DNA of 64,000 nt from Solobacterium moorei (GTDB lineage: Bacteria > Bacillota_I > Bacilli_A > Erysipelotrichales > Erysipelotrichaceae): NCBI RefSeq assembly GCF_036323475.1, contig NZ_AP028934.1, positions 2,294,001-2,358,000 of the forward strand, read 5' to 3'. How positions within the stretch are numbered: position 1 is the first letter of the stretch; each line of letters opens with the position of its first letter. A program made the translations under genes and the position numbers. Under the pieces are notes generated by a model, which saw only the letters and a program-made list of their open reading frames with translations, was not told where the DNA came from and did no database searches. Of this stretch, positions 1-9,319 are shown piece by piece.

Positions 1-618
1 GTAGAAAATCCAATCATGGCGATGGAAAATCTAACTGCTACTACATTACGTAACATTATTGGTGATATGGAGTTAGACCAAACACTAACATCCCGTGAAG
101 CAATCAATTCTCAGATGTTACAAACAATTGACTTAGCAACAGACCCATGGGGAATCAAGGTTACTCGTGTTGAATTAAAGAACATCCAACCACCAACAGC
201 GATTCGTGAATCTATGGAAAAGCAGATGAAGGCTGAACGCGAAAAGCGTGCTGCTATCTTAACTGCTGAGGGTCAAAAACAAGCAATGATCCTTGAGGCA
301 GAAGGTAAGAAAGAATCTGCTGTGTTAAATGCTGAAGCTGAAAAGCAAGCTACAATCTTAGCTGCCGAAGCTGCTCGTGAAAAGGAAATTAAAGAAGCTG
401 AGGGTCAGGCTGAAGCAATCCGTGCTATCCAAGAAGCTACTGCGGATGGTATTCGCGCTATCAAGGAAGCAGGCGCTGATGATACAGTTATTCGCTTAAA
501 GAGTTTAGAAGCTTTCGCTGCTGCTGCAGATGGTAAAGCAACTAAGATTATCATCCCTTCAGAAATTCAAAGTCTTGCAGGTCTAGCAAAAGGAATTACA
601 GAAAGTATTAAAGAGTAA
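1..618 (+). CDS. SPFH/Band 7 (stomatin-like) protein, 3' part
   Basis: C-terminal part of a stomatin/prohibitin-family membrane scaffold protein. The frame is open from base 1, so the gene starts outside the window and the ATG at 16 is only an internal Met. The SPFH core is recognised from the family segments NLTATTLRNIIGDMELDQTL and VTRVELKNIQPP. It is followed by a long Ala/Glu/Lys-rich coiled coil (about residues 65-145 of the visible part) and a small hydrophobic tail. Such proteins oligomerise at the cytoplasmic membrane and organise lipid domains or proteases; the substrate here is unknown. The next gene follows after 5 bases and is probably co-transcribed, in the place where an NfeD protein is often found. 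Confidence 0.9.
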   Translation, partial: VENPIMAMENLTATTLRNIIGDMELDQTLTSREAINSQMLQTIDLATDPWGIKVTRVELKNIQPPTAIRESMEKQMKAEREKRAAILTAEGQKQAMILEAEGKKESAVLNAEAEKQATILAAEAAREKEIKEAEGQAEAIRAIQEATADGIRAIKEAGADDTVIRLKSLEAFAAAADGKATKIIIPSEIQSLAGLAKGITESIKE

Positions 619-623
619 CTATT

Positions 624-932
624 ATGTCAGATGGTTTCTTCCCTTTAGTTCTTCTGATGGCTATTACATTTGCCCTTTTAGCTGGATTTTCCAATAAGCT
701 ACAACAGGCGAACAACCGACAGAAAAAAACTTTCAACAATGACTATATTCCACCAAAATCACCGCTAGATATACCTGTACGCACAGCACCACGTCGTGTG
801 CCAAATATTATGGAGCCAAATCATACCGATGATATTAATGGTAGAAATATCATTCATCGTGACGCTCCTGAAAAAGGATACGTTGTATTAAATGGTGTAA
901 AGCGTAGAATTCACGAGTGTAAAAACTTATAA
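624..932 (+). CDS. Small membrane-anchored protein of unknown function
   Basis: A 102-residue protein with one N-terminal membrane segment (about residues 5-22, FFPLVLLMAITFALLAGF) and a polar, proline- and arginine-containing cytoplasmic or external tail. I do not recognise a family. It begins 5 bases after the SPFH gene, and its ribosome-binding site (AAAGAG) overlaps that gene's last codons, so the two are probably translated together and may form a membrane pair. It ends just before a strong palindromic terminator. It does not look like NfeD, which has more membrane segments and an OB-fold. Confidence 0.75.
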   Translation: MSDGFFPLVLLMAITFALLAGFSNKLQQANNRQKKTFNNDYIPPKSPLDIPVRTAPRRVPNIMEPNHTDDINGRNIIHRDAPEKGYVVLNGVKRRIHECKNL

Positions 933-936
933 CAAC

Positions 937-970
937 ATAAAAACTAGTATGCATGCATACTAGTTTTTAT
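937..970. terminator. Bidirectional terminator, perfect 34-bp palindrome
   Basis: The left arm (937-953) and right arm (954-970) are exact reverse complements, centred on GCATGC, with A- and T-tracts at the outer ends. It lies between two convergent genes and can serve both strands. It overlaps the stop codon of the HAD phosphatase gene. Confidence 0.85.
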
Positions 971-1806
971 TGTAGAGATGGAATATATTTTTGAAGTGCT
1001 TTTGCGATACCATCATGATTATTATCATCTGTCATATCATCTGCGATTGCCTTTACTTTCTCTTGTGCATTTGCCATCGCAACACCAACACCCGCAAACT
1101 CCAACATCGTTATATCATTGCCTGCATCCCCAAATGCAATGCAGTCTTTGGCTTCAATCCCAAGCTTTGATAATGCACTCTGTAGTGCTGCACCTTTATC
1201 AATTCCTTGAGATGTCATCTCATAGAAGAAGTTAGAACTAAACATCATAGAAAGCTTTCCTTCAAACGGTGCAGAGATAGCCTTATAATTTTCGCGTAAA
1301 TATTCAGGCTGACCAACCACCAAAATCTTATTGATTGGAAAGTCTACATAACTTGCAAGATCACTTACCTCTTTAAGTAAGTAGTTATTCATGCGTGCTT
1401 CATACTGAAATCCGTTAAATGTATGTCCCTTATCAGTAATCATGCAGTCATATACATCCTCAACTACCATATACTCATTTTCTACAATAATCGGATGTAC
1501 ATCAAACTGTTTCAAGTGTTGAAGTGTCTTCGTAACTAAATCCTGCTGCATCGTTGTATTGACAAGTACTTCACCTGTTTGACAATCGATTACCTTCGCA
1601 CCGTTGAAACAAAGGAATAAACCATGATTCTTATCCATTTCTAGCAGCTTGCCATACTTTTCAATTCCCTTTGCAGGACGACCACTCGCAATAACTAAGC
1701 GAATACCCTGCTCTTGTGCTTTCATTAGTACTCTTCTCGTTTCAGGAGTAATTTCCTTTTGGTCATTTGTTAATGTACCATCAACATCTAATAAAATCGC
1801 TTTCAT
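967..1806 (-). CDS. Cof-type HAD-IIB sugar phosphatase
   Basis: A 279-residue haloacid dehalogenase-superfamily hydrolase of the Cof/YidA group, which dephosphorylate sugar phosphates, FMN or related small metabolites in the cytoplasm. Motif I is LLDVDGTLTND at the N-terminus, motif II is VIASGRPAKG, and motif IV is FGDAGNDITML near the C-terminus. The cap domain in the middle is of C2 type. Two ATGs are adjacent; the second (1806) is better spaced from GGGAGG than the one at 1809. The exact substrate cannot be told from sequence. It probably shares a transcript with the DUF1294 gene upstream (12-base gap). Confidence 0.9.
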   Translation of the reverse strand: MKAILLDVDGTLTNDQKEITPETRRVLMKAQEQGIRLVIASGRPAKGIEKYGKLLEMDKNHGLFLCFNGAKVIDCQTGEVLVNTTMQQDLVTKTLQHLKQFDVHPIIVENEYMVVEDVYDCMITDKGHTFNGFQYEARMNNYLLKEVSDLASYVDFPINKILVVGQPEYLRENYKAISAPFEGKLSMMFSSNFFYEMTSQGIDKGAALQSALSKLGIEAKDCIAFGDAGNDITMLEFAGVGVAMANAQEKVKAIADDMTDDNNHDGIAKALQKYIPSLQ

Positions 1807-1818
1807 CATTAACCTCCC

Positions 1819-2091
1819 TTAACGTATTTCAGGAAATCCTTTTGTCACAAAATAAATCCATACCAACATCATAATTGGAACCCCAATCTGAAACTTCAAA
1901 TGCTTTGTTTTATGATGAAAAATACGCATTCCTAAATATGCACCATAGGCTCCCCCAATTGCGGCAGCCCCTAACAATGTCTTCTCTGGAATTCTCCACA
2001 TATTGTTCATCGCACGATATTTATCTAAACCATATAAACCAAATGTGATGATATTGATAACTGCTAAATATGCTAAAACTGCTATTGACAT
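1819..2091 (-). CDS. DUF1294 membrane protein
   Basis: A 90-residue integral membrane protein. It carries the DUF1294 pattern YGLDKYRAMNNMWRIPE followed by LLGAAAIGGAYGAYLGMRIF and a conserved HKTKH. There are about three membrane segments. The start is supported by GAGGGG seven bases upstream. The biochemical role of DUF1294 is unknown; some members are fused to cold-shock or nuclease-like domains. Here it is first in a two-gene unit with the HAD phosphatase. Confidence 0.85.
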   Translation of the reverse strand: MSIAVLAYLAVINIITFGLYGLDKYRAMNNMWRIPEKTLLGAAAIGGAYGAYLGMRIFHHKTKHLKFQIGVPIMMLVWIYFVTKGFPEIR

Positions 2092-2216
2092 CTATATACC
2101 CCTCACTTTTCGCATGGTTATCATATAGTATCCTTCCATAAATTAGAAGTAAATTTTTTATTAACACCACAATGAAGTGTTATGATTAACACAACAATAG
2201 ATTGGAGATTAACAAT

Positions 2217-3710
2217 ATGCCATGTACAACATTACTCGTCGGTAAGAAAGCTAGTTATGACGGTTCCACATTAGTGGCTCGTAACGAAGATTCCGGCGCT
2301 GGCGATTTTACTGCCAAGAAATTTATCGTAGTTCATCCGAGTGATCAACCAAAAGTGTATAAATCCGTTTTATCTCACGTAGAAATTCCACTTCCAAATA
2401 ACCCAATGCGTTACACCTGCATGCCAGACGCATTAAATGATAAAGGCATCTGGGGTGCTGCAGGTGTCAACGAATTAAACGTATCTATGACAGCGACTGA
2501 GACAATCACTTCAAACGAAAGAGTTCTCGCTGCAGACCCTCTAGTAAAATATATCCCTGCCAAAGGCAAAGAAGGCGATGTAGATTATACCCCAGAAGTC
2601 GTTGGTGGTATTGGGGAAGAAGATATTGTTACACTTGTACTTCCTTATATCAAGAGTGCCCGTGAAGGCGTTCTTCGTCTTGGCGAAATCTTAGAGAAGT
2701 ACGGTACATACGAAATGAATGGTATTGCCTTCCAGGATATCGACGAAATCTGGTGGTTAGAAACAATCGGTGGTCATCACTGGATTGCAAAGCGTGTTAA
2801 AGATGATGAATATGTTGTAATGCCAAACCAGCTGGGTATCGATAGCTTTGATTTAAAGGATGCCTTCGATAAGCAAAAAGAACACCTATGTTCTAGTGAC
2901 CTTGTAGAATTCATTGAGAAGAATTATCTCAATCTAAATCAAGATAAACATTTTAATCCAAGATATGCTTTTGGTTCACACTCAGATGCAGACCACGTAT
3001 ACAACACACCACGTGCTTGGATCATTGGTCGCTACTTCAATCCAACAACCTATCGTTGGGATGGTCCTAAGGCAGACTATCGTCCTGATTCTGATAATAT
3101 CCCTTGGAGCCTTGTGCCAGAACACAAGATTACAGTTGAAGATGTGAAGTACGTCTTATCTCACCATTATCAAGGCACACCATATGATCCATATGGAAAG
3201 CATGGTGATTCCTCACTACGTGGTTCCTTTAGACCAATTGGCATCAACCGTAACAACTTCCTATCATGCGTACAGATTCGTCCATACGCACCGGAAGAAA
3301 TTCGTTCTATTGAATGGATTGCCTACGGTTCAAATACATTTAATGCATTTGTGCCATTCTATGTAAACGTCGATGAAACACCTATCTATACAGCGAATAC
3401 AAATAAAACTGTATCAACAGATAACTTCTATTGGTCTAACCGTATTATCGGCGCTCTTGCAGATGCACACTATAGTAATACAAGTTCCGCAATTGAGCGT
3501 TATCAAAATGCAGTACAAACAAAAGGTCATCAACTCATAAACAAGTATGATGCTTTATTTACAAAAGATGTAGACCCTGTCACATTTTGCCAAGCAGCGA
3601 ACCAAGAAATTGCAGATATGGCAAAACAACATACAGATGCCCTCTTAGATAAAGTTCTCTTTACTGCAAGCATGGGTATGAAGAATAGCTTCTCTAGATC
3701 AGATGCTTAG
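2217..3710 (+). CDS. pepD: C69-family dipeptidase
   Basis: A 497-residue cytosolic dipeptidase of the N-terminal nucleophile family C69, like Lactobacillus PepD, which hydrolyses a wide range of dipeptides but not longer peptides. The start at 2217 gives MPCTTLLVGKKASYDGST. Cys3 would become the N-terminal nucleophile after removal of the first residues, and the motif TLVARNEDSG follows. An upstream in-frame start at 2202 has no ribosome-binding site and would bury the nucleophile; GGAG lies about nine bases before 2217. The gene stands alone, between a divergent unit and a strong terminator, and adds to several peptidases in this region. Confidence 0.9.
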   Translation: MPCTTLLVGKKASYDGSTLVARNEDSGAGDFTAKKFIVVHPSDQPKVYKSVLSHVEIPLPNNPMRYTCMPDALNDKGIWGAAGVNELNVSMTATETITSNERVLAADPLVKYIPAKGKEGDVDYTPEVVGGIGEEDIVTLVLPYIKSAREGVLRLGEILEKYGTYEMNGIAFQDIDEIWWLETIGGHHWIAKRVKDDEYVVMPNQLGIDSFDLKDAFDKQKEHLCSSDLVEFIEKNYLNLNQDKHFNPRYAFGSHSDADHVYNTPRAWIIGRYFNPTTYRWDGPKADYRPDSDNIPWSLVPEHKITVEDVKYVLSHHYQGTPYDPYGKHGDSSLRGSFRPIGINRNNFLSCVQIRPYAPEEIRSIEWIAYGSNTFNAFVPFYVNVDETPIYTANTNKTVSTDNFYWSNRIIGALADAHYSNTSSAIERYQNAVQTKGHQLINKYDALFTKDVDPVTFCQAANQEIADMAKQHTDALLDKVLFTASMGMKNSFSRSDA

Positions 3711-3715
3711 CCACC

Positions 3716-3744
3716 AAAAAGGCTCGTAACACACGAGCCTTTTA
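3716..3744 (+). terminator. Intrinsic terminator of the dipeptidase gene
   Basis: The stem GGCTCGT/ACGAGCC with loop AACAC is extended by A-tract/T-tract pairing and ends in TTTT. It lies directly after the C69 gene. Confidence 0.85.
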
Positions 3745-3792
3745 TTGTTTTATACGTATGTATACATAATATGCATGCATATCATATTTTGA

Positions 3793-5025
3793 TTATTGTT
3801 TTGAGAACAATACTTCCTTACAAACCTTAAAGAAGTTTGGTTTATTACCATAGTTCAATGTTCCCCAACGATAAATACGGATGGATAGTCTTGCGAATAA
3901 GTAAATGAATACAATCGTAAGTACTGTTGATCCAATAACCTCGTATATCGCAACGGTTGTAATCGCATTTCGAATCGGCATTACCATGACAGAGAAGAAC
4001 GGAATCCATGAGGCAATCTTTACCAATATAGATTCTCCACTCTGTAAAGCAGACATCGCAATCATATAACTAGCGATAAACAGGAACATAACTGGGCTAA
4101 TCGCATTGCTTACATCTTCCATTCTGGATACGACAGAACCTAAAGCCGCAAAGATAAACATATACAATAATAGACCGAGGATGAAATAGAAGATATACAT
4201 ACCCAGCATCGATAGATCGAACATCGACTTTGCAATCAAGAGAAACATCTTTGGATACATTCCCTTAAAGATAAAATAGGAAATTAATCCAGAAGTAAAG
4301 ATGATGCCACATTGAATCACAGACGCGCATGTTACTGCCAGCACCTTACCAATGATAAGGTTCTTTGGATCAGTTGTCGTAATTAGTAGCTCCATTGTTC
4401 TACTATCTTTTTCTCTTGCGACTGCTGTAGCTACGATAGATCCAAACATTAGGATAACAGCATATAATGTGATGACATACGCAAACGCAAGTAGATATTG
4501 TGTTGATGTATCTCGACCTAAAACTTCTTCTTCCGCATTGATCTTCACGTCATTTAATGCCTGATATTCAGCGATGCTAATACCCTTCTCATTAAATTTT
4601 TGTGTCACAATGTGATCTTTTAAAACTTCATTTAAAGGATCGTCCCTTCCACCTAAGAATCCCTTATCGTGGAAGTATGTCTTATAGTGATCATAATCAT
4701 AGATTGCATATCCCTTTGATTCTTTACCACTTTTTACCGCTTCTTTTAGTGCATCTTCCGTTGGATAAAGACTGGATTCATCAATGTTTAATGTTTTTGC
4801 AATCTCTTCATTCGATACAAAGTATCCACCAGGGATGCTGTCATTGAGATAAGACGCTCCCTCAGAACTATCAAACTCAGTTGGCTTGTTAAAATGGTTG
4901 ATGATACCCGGTGCTGCTGCACCACCGAAAGCGACAATTGCTAGTAGTATCGTCGACACGATAACTGCCTTCTTCTTTATTTGTTGGAAGAATTCAAATT
5001 CAAATACAGTTCTAAAGTTACGCAT
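3793..5025 (-). CDS. ABC-2 type exporter permease (NatB-like)
   Basis: A 410-residue permease of the NatB/ABC-2 group. It has one N-terminal membrane segment (VIVSTILLAIVAFGGAAAPG), a large extracytoplasmic domain (about residues 45-165), and five or six clustered segments in the second half around EKDSRTMELLITTTDP, the motif typical of this group. With the neighbouring ATPase it probably exports an ion or small toxic compound; Na+ export is the known role of Bacillus NatAB, but the substrate here is inferred only. The ATG at 5025 follows AGGAGGTGAGACA and overlaps the ATPase stop by eight bases, indicating translational coupling. A GTG at 5034 is less likely. Confidence 0.88.
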   Translation of the reverse strand: MRNFRTVFEFEFFQQIKKKAVIVSTILLAIVAFGGAAAPGIINHFNKPTEFDSSEGASYLNDSIPGGYFVSNEEIAKTLNIDESSLYPTEDALKEAVKSGKESKGYAIYDYDHYKTYFHDKGFLGGRDDPLNEVLKDHIVTQKFNEKGISIAEYQALNDVKINAEEEVLGRDTSTQYLLAFAYVITLYAVILMFGSIVATAVAREKDSRTMELLITTTDPKNLIIGKVLAVTCASVIQCGIIFTSGLISYFIFKGMYPKMFLLIAKSMFDLSMLGMYIFYFILGLLLYMFIFAALGSVVSRMEDVSNAISPVMFLFIASYMIAMSALQSGESILVKIASWIPFFSVMVMPIRNAITTVAIYEVIGSTVLTIVFIYLFARLSIRIYRWGTLNYGNKPNFFKVCKEVLFSKQ

Positions 5026-5932
5026 TTGTCTCACCTCCTACCTTGTTTACAAAAATATCTTGTAAACTAGGACGATATTGTCCAAAGGACACAACTTCAC
5101 ATACATGATTTAATAACTCCTTCAAAATTTCATTCGAAGTATGTTCTGTATTCTTTGTAATCAGGTACTCGCCATCTACAATATGAAACTCTAAGCCAAA
5201 TTTATTCTGTAAAACATCCTCTACAACCGCAGTATCCTCAGGATTTACACGAAGTACTAACTTATCTTGTCCCTCTTTCTTCTTAATTTCCTCTAAGTCA
5301 CCAGAGATGATGATATTACCATGGTCAATTAATGTAATCTCATCACACATCTCTTCAACATATGCCATCTGGTGTGAGGAGAAGATAACTAGTTTACCCT
5401 TCGCAACTGCTTCTTTGATCGCATCCTTAAAGATTTGTGCATTGACTGGATCCAAGCCTGAGAATGGTTCATCAAGAATAATGATTGCAGGATCGTTAAT
5501 AAATGCCTGTGCAATTTGAATTTTCTGTTGATTACCTTTAGATAATGTTTCTAGCTTTTTATTTGTATACTCTTTTAATCCAAAGTAATCAATCCAGTAC
5601 TCTGCTTCTTCAGCAGCCTTTTTATTATCTGCCCCTTTTAACTTCGCAAAGTATGCCAATTGATCTTTTAGAGATACTTTAGCATACATACCACGTTCTT
5701 CTGGCAGATAACCAATATGGTTTTGATTCACATCAAATGGCTTACCATCCAACAAAAATTCTCCTTCTGTTTGTTTGAATACATTCATCAAGCAGCGGAA
5801 TGTTGTTGTCTTACCAGCACCATTTCTTCCAAGGAAGCCCATCGCCTTACCGCTTTGTACAGTAAAACTGATTCCATGGAGAATTTCCGTCTTGTCGAAG
5901 GTTTTTCTAATTCCCTTTACTTCTAGTATCAT
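5018..5932 (-). CDS. ABC exporter ATP-binding subunit (NatA-like)
   Basis: A 304-residue ATPase that powers the neighbouring permease. Walker A is GRNGAGKTTTF, the signature is LSKGNQQKIQIAQAF, and Walker B is IIILDEPFSGLDP. The last 80 residues form the DUF4162-like C-terminal domain found in NatA- and BcrA-type subunits. The start at 5932 (MILEVKGIRKTF) has AAAGGGG at good spacing; the in-frame Met at 5953 does not. It is first in a two-gene operon, and its product would be cytoplasmic and membrane-associated. Confidence 0.92.
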   Translation of the reverse strand: MILEVKGIRKTFDKTEILHGISFTVQSGKAMGFLGRNGAGKTTTFRCLMNVFKQTEGEFLLDGKPFDVNQNHIGYLPEERGMYAKVSLKDQLAYFAKLKGADNKKAAEEAEYWIDYFGLKEYTNKKLETLSKGNQQKIQIAQAFINDPAIIILDEPFSGLDPVNAQIFKDAIKEAVAKGKLVIFSSHQMAYVEEMCDEITLIDHGNIIISGDLEEIKKKEGQDKLVLRVNPEDTAVVEDVLQNKFGLEFHIVDGEYLITKNTEHTSNEILKELLNHVCEVVSFGQYRPSLQDIFVNKVGGETNA

Positions 5933-6092
5933 AAATACCCCTTTCATTTCCAAGGAAATACAATTGTTAAAACAGGAACATCCGTATAATTTTTATACGA
6001 GTGCTTCTTTATGATTCGATTATATTCTTTGTTTGACCAAAGGTCAATATATATTATACAAAACTCTATATTTGTCGTTACTTCAAAATTCT

Positions 6093-7727
6093 CCTCAATT
6101 ATTTTTGAAAGTTCCTCTTTTGATTTTATTATTGGTGAAGGTTCCCTTTTTTAATATGATGTCTTTAGAGATGGTGCTGGCAGTTCAAGAAAGGAGGCAA
6201 TCATATGGTTGCCAGCGGTTATAAACATCTATCTTTAGAAGAACGTAAATCTATAGAAGTTCTATTGAATCATTCCGACATCAAACTCAAACAGATAGCA
6301 CTCTCTATCAATCATTCACAGAAATGCGTACGTGAAGAAATCAGAGCACACAGGGTCGTACGTGTCCACTCGAATAAGACGAACAAATGTGGACGGCAAG
6401 ATTCTTGTAAGAAACATCGCTTATGCACATATTGCATAAGCGGTGATTGTAAGTCTTGTAAGCATAAGGACTGCAACGAGCTATGTGATGACTTCGTCTC
6501 ATATCCCGTTTGCGAGAGAATAGAGCGATTCCCTTATGTCTGTTCAGGTTGTCCTGACATACATAAATGTCATCTTCCCAAGTACTTCTACATCGCACGA
6601 ATAGCACAGGATAAATATACGCAAGACAAATTAGAATGGAGGTCCGGACCTCGCAAGAGCGAAGCAGAAATGAAATCTATCGTGGAGGCATTTCAAAATA
6701 ATATTCCTAAAAAGCAATCCATCGATACGATTATCCATACTAACGACCTGAATATATCCGCCTCTACTGCATATAGATACATTCGTGAGCACCAGATTCC
6801 CGGGATTTCAAACATCGACCTAAAACGTCAGGTACGCTACACGCAACGCAGTTCTTCAAGGCATCATCCTATATCGATTGACTACGATTTCCTCGAAGGA
6901 CGCAAATACGAGGACTTCCTAGCAGCCCTAGAAACAGCAGGACCAGATGTAAACGTATGGGAAATGGATACGATCATCGGGAAGAAAGGGAGCGATGAGA
7001 AGTGTGTACTGAGCCTGTTACACAGACGTTCCAATCTTCAATTATATTTTCTCTTACGACACAAGAATATGTTTGAGGTAACGTATCTATTTGATACTAT
7101 CAAAAGTTTCTTAGGCATCGACTTATTCAAAGATACGTTCACTATCATACTCACCGATAATGGCACTGAGTTCCATGATCCACTATCGCTTGAGACAGAC
7201 CCTGAAACGGGAGAAAAACTCATCAGTATCTATTTCGCAAGGCCTAGACGTTCTGATGACAAAGGCAAATGTGAAAAGAACCACGAGCACTTCAGAGAGA
7301 AGATTCCAAAAGGATGCAGTATGAACAGCCTTACAAAATACGACATCAATTTCGTATCAAATCAGGTAAATAATTATGTACGCAGGAAGTTAAATTACCA
7401 ATCACCCTACAGCATTGCCAAACTAGTACTAAACGAAAAGGTGTTAGAACTAAACCGCCTTCATCCCATTTCACCCAAGGCAGTTGATCTAACACCTATC
7501 CTCCATTAGCATCAGACCCTAACAGCACCATCTCTTTATATTCAAAGGGAGCTTTCAAGAGAAATTCAAAAAAATTTCATTTGAAAGTATACTTTTCGTG
7601 CGGTCAAAATGCCCAATATCTATTTAGATTATAGCTTAAAATATATAAATTCAAAACCTGTAAATGGAAAAGCACCCCAATTAAAGGGAGCTTTCGTTAA
7701 AAGGGAGCTTTCACTGAAAATTGAGCA
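6093..7727 (+). mobile_element. IS30-family insertion sequence
   Basis: One transposase gene is flanked by imperfect inverted repeats. The left arm begins near 6093 (CTCAATTA...TGAAAGTTCCTCTTTT). It matches the reverse complement of the right end near 7697-7727 (AAAAGGGAGCTTTC...AATTGAG). Sub-terminal relatives of the same motif occur at about 6136, 7541 and 7679. The outer limits and target-site duplication were not resolved by eye. Confidence 0.65.
6205..7509 (+). CDS. IS30-family transposase
   Basis: A 434-residue DDE transposase. The N-terminal helix-turn-helix (GYKHLSLEERKSIEVLL, then LKQIALSINHSQKCVREEI) is typical of IS30. A cysteine-rich insert follows (about residues 60-125, many CxxC-like pairs), which many long IS30 proteins have. 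The catalytic triad appears intact: Asp255 in EMDTIIGKKG, Asp318 in LTDNGTEF, and Glu357 in the CEKNHEHFRE segment that corresponds to the ExxNG...R motif. AAGGAGG lies upstream of the ATG. The enzyme would cut and join the IS ends; nothing visible suggests inactivation. Confidence 0.93.
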   Translation: MVASGYKHLSLEERKSIEVLLNHSDIKLKQIALSINHSQKCVREEIRAHRVVRVHSNKTNKCGRQDSCKKHRLCTYCISGDCKSCKHKDCNELCDDFVSYPVCERIERFPYVCSGCPDIHKCHLPKYFYIARIAQDKYTQDKLEWRSGPRKSEAEMKSIVEAFQNNIPKKQSIDTIIHTNDLNISASTAYRYIREHQIPGISNIDLKRQVRYTQRSSSRHHPISIDYDFLEGRKYEDFLAALETAGPDVNVWEMDTIIGKKGSDEKCVLSLLHRRSNLQLYFLLRHKNMFEVTYLFDTIKSFLGIDLFKDTFTIILTDNGTEFHDPLSLETDPETGEKLISIYFARPRRSDDKGKCEKNHEHFREKIPKGCSMNSLTKYDINFVSNQVNNYVRRKLNYQSPYSIAKLVLNEKVLELNRLHPISPKAVDLTPILH

Positions 7728-8183
7728 CTTCAAAATTCTAGAGCCTAAATAAATACAAATTCCATCATATAGATATTTTTTAATGATACGTTGTAGAGAT
7801 GTTTCTTACGCTAAAGCACGATAATCATATTCCTTTGTGCGATATACAAAAGTGAAGCTATCTCTAATACAGTCATAACCTTCTGAAGCATTAAATAATT
7901 CATAGAATCGATATATTCGACTCTTTTGAAACAAGTTTATAAATTTAAGGACTTAAGAGCCAAGAGTCACAAACGGATATATTGACTGATGAAATAATTC
8001 TTCAGCACTTTCAATCAATCACAAGCAATTAACCATCTGTGTTTTATTCACATATCCAACAGTTCATCAAGCTTCTGTTTCAAACTGACACTTGTATCCA
8101 TTACGATCATGCATGCATAACATTGCTTGTGATACCATTCATCATTGATATCGTAATACGATATAACACTGTCTATGTTCTCT
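7728..8183. other. Intergenic stretch without a recognisable gene
   Basis: About 450 AT-rich bases between the IS right end and the stop of the GNAT-HAD gene. I see no supported coding region, RNA gene or strong terminator. The flank may be remnant DNA left by the insertion. Confidence 0.5.
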
Positions 8184-9317
8184 TTATTCATATAGATCTA
8201 CAATCTTTAATAAATCATCCACGACAATTGTATCTTCATAGAGTGGTGTAACAGGAGTGTTCTGGTCCAAGAATAGGGTACATTTGATTCCTGCTTTCTT
8301 TCCAGCTTCTTCATCTAAACGACGATCACCAATATATGTACAATACTTTGGATTTAACTTAAATTTATCTAACAGATAATGAATACCTTCTGGATCAGGT
8401 TTTTTCGCAAAGCCATCATCACCTGTAATGATATAACTCATATACTCCGCAATTCCTAAATCTTCCAAAACTTGTTTTGCGGTTTGGTCTTTATGTGTGT
8501 ATACATAATTTCTAACACCCTTACGTTTTAATACCTGTAGCGTTTCTTTAGCGTTCTTGATTAACTTTACTTTATCATTATCCGCATCCTGTAAGGTTGT
8601 GTAATACTGATACACCGTTTCAAACTGTAAGCCTTCTCTCTGGGCAAATTCACGAATGAATTGATGCACAGAATTAAGTATGACATACTCACAAAGATAT
8701 TCGCGGTCATATATATGACCGTAATGTGTCATTGTTTCCTGTAAACTATCTAGAATAACGTCATAGGAATCTAGTAATGTCCCATCCAAATCCCATATAC
8801 ATGCATGAATCGGTTTGATTGGGAGTCTTGTATATACCTCTTCCTCATCATCATGGTGGATATAGGCACCGTTTGCGAGTTGGACATGTAGAGAGGCTGG
8901 ATTATCCTTGTGAGAAGCCATATAGATTTCATCTTCGCGGATAATTTCTTTTGCGATATTCAATAACAGTGCTAAACCCCTCTTTGCATAACCTTGATTT
9001 CGATATGCCGGTAAAATAGCATATCCGATATGGCCAGATCCATTTCGTAAATGCTCATTTAGATAATGTCTTAACTTATATACACCAATAATATGATTAT
9101 CTTTCCATAGGAAATAATATGTTTGTGGTACATACCCTGGTTTTAAATTGATACCATTTGCAATATCAATTAGTTTTTGCATTGTTTCATGCATGAATGT
9201 TTCTCTATCAATTCCATAGTATTGATTCATAAAACCATTTTCATCTTCTGGTAATTCTTTGAATACTTGGTAGATAGCATCCACATCTTGCCAATTTAAT
9301 TCTCGTATTTCTAACAT
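8184..9317 (-). CDS. GNAT acetyltransferase - HAD hydrolase fusion
   Basis: A 377-residue two-domain protein. Residues 1 to about 165 form a GNAT N-acetyltransferase, with the acetyl-CoA-binding region HIGYAILPAYRNQGYAKRGLALLL. Residues about 172-377 form a HAD-superfamily phosphatase of the phosphoglycolate/beta-phosphoglucomutase type. There, motif I is WDLDGTLLDSYD, a conserved lysine region includes TGDDGFAKKPDPEG, and motif IV is YIGDRRLDEEAGKKAG. Both active sites look intact. Substrates are unknown; the fusion suggests linked acetylation and dephosphorylation of related metabolites, which is inference. It ends two bases before sbcC and is probably the last gene of that operon. Confidence 0.85.
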   Translation of the reverse strand: MLEIRELNWQDVDAIYQVFKELPEDENGFMNQYYGIDRETFMHETMQKLIDIANGINLKPGYVPQTYYFLWKDNHIIGVYKLRHYLNEHLRNGSGHIGYAILPAYRNQGYAKRGLALLLNIAKEIIREDEIYMASHKDNPASLHVQLANGAYIHHDDEEEVYTRLPIKPIHACIWDLDGTLLDSYDVILDSLQETMTHYGHIYDREYLCEYVILNSVHQFIREFAQREGLQFETVYQYYTTLQDADNDKVKLIKNAKETLQVLKRKGVRNYVYTHKDQTAKQVLEDLGIAEYMSYIITGDDGFAKKPDPEGIHYLLDKFKLNPKYCTYIGDRRLDEEAGKKAGIKCTLFLDQNTPVTPLYEDTIVVDDLLKIVDLYE

Positions 9318-9319
9318 GT

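Noticed and set aside
6033-6224. 63-codon frame before the IS transposase
   Set aside because: It spans the inverted repeat of the IS and overlaps the transposase start; no supporting signal.
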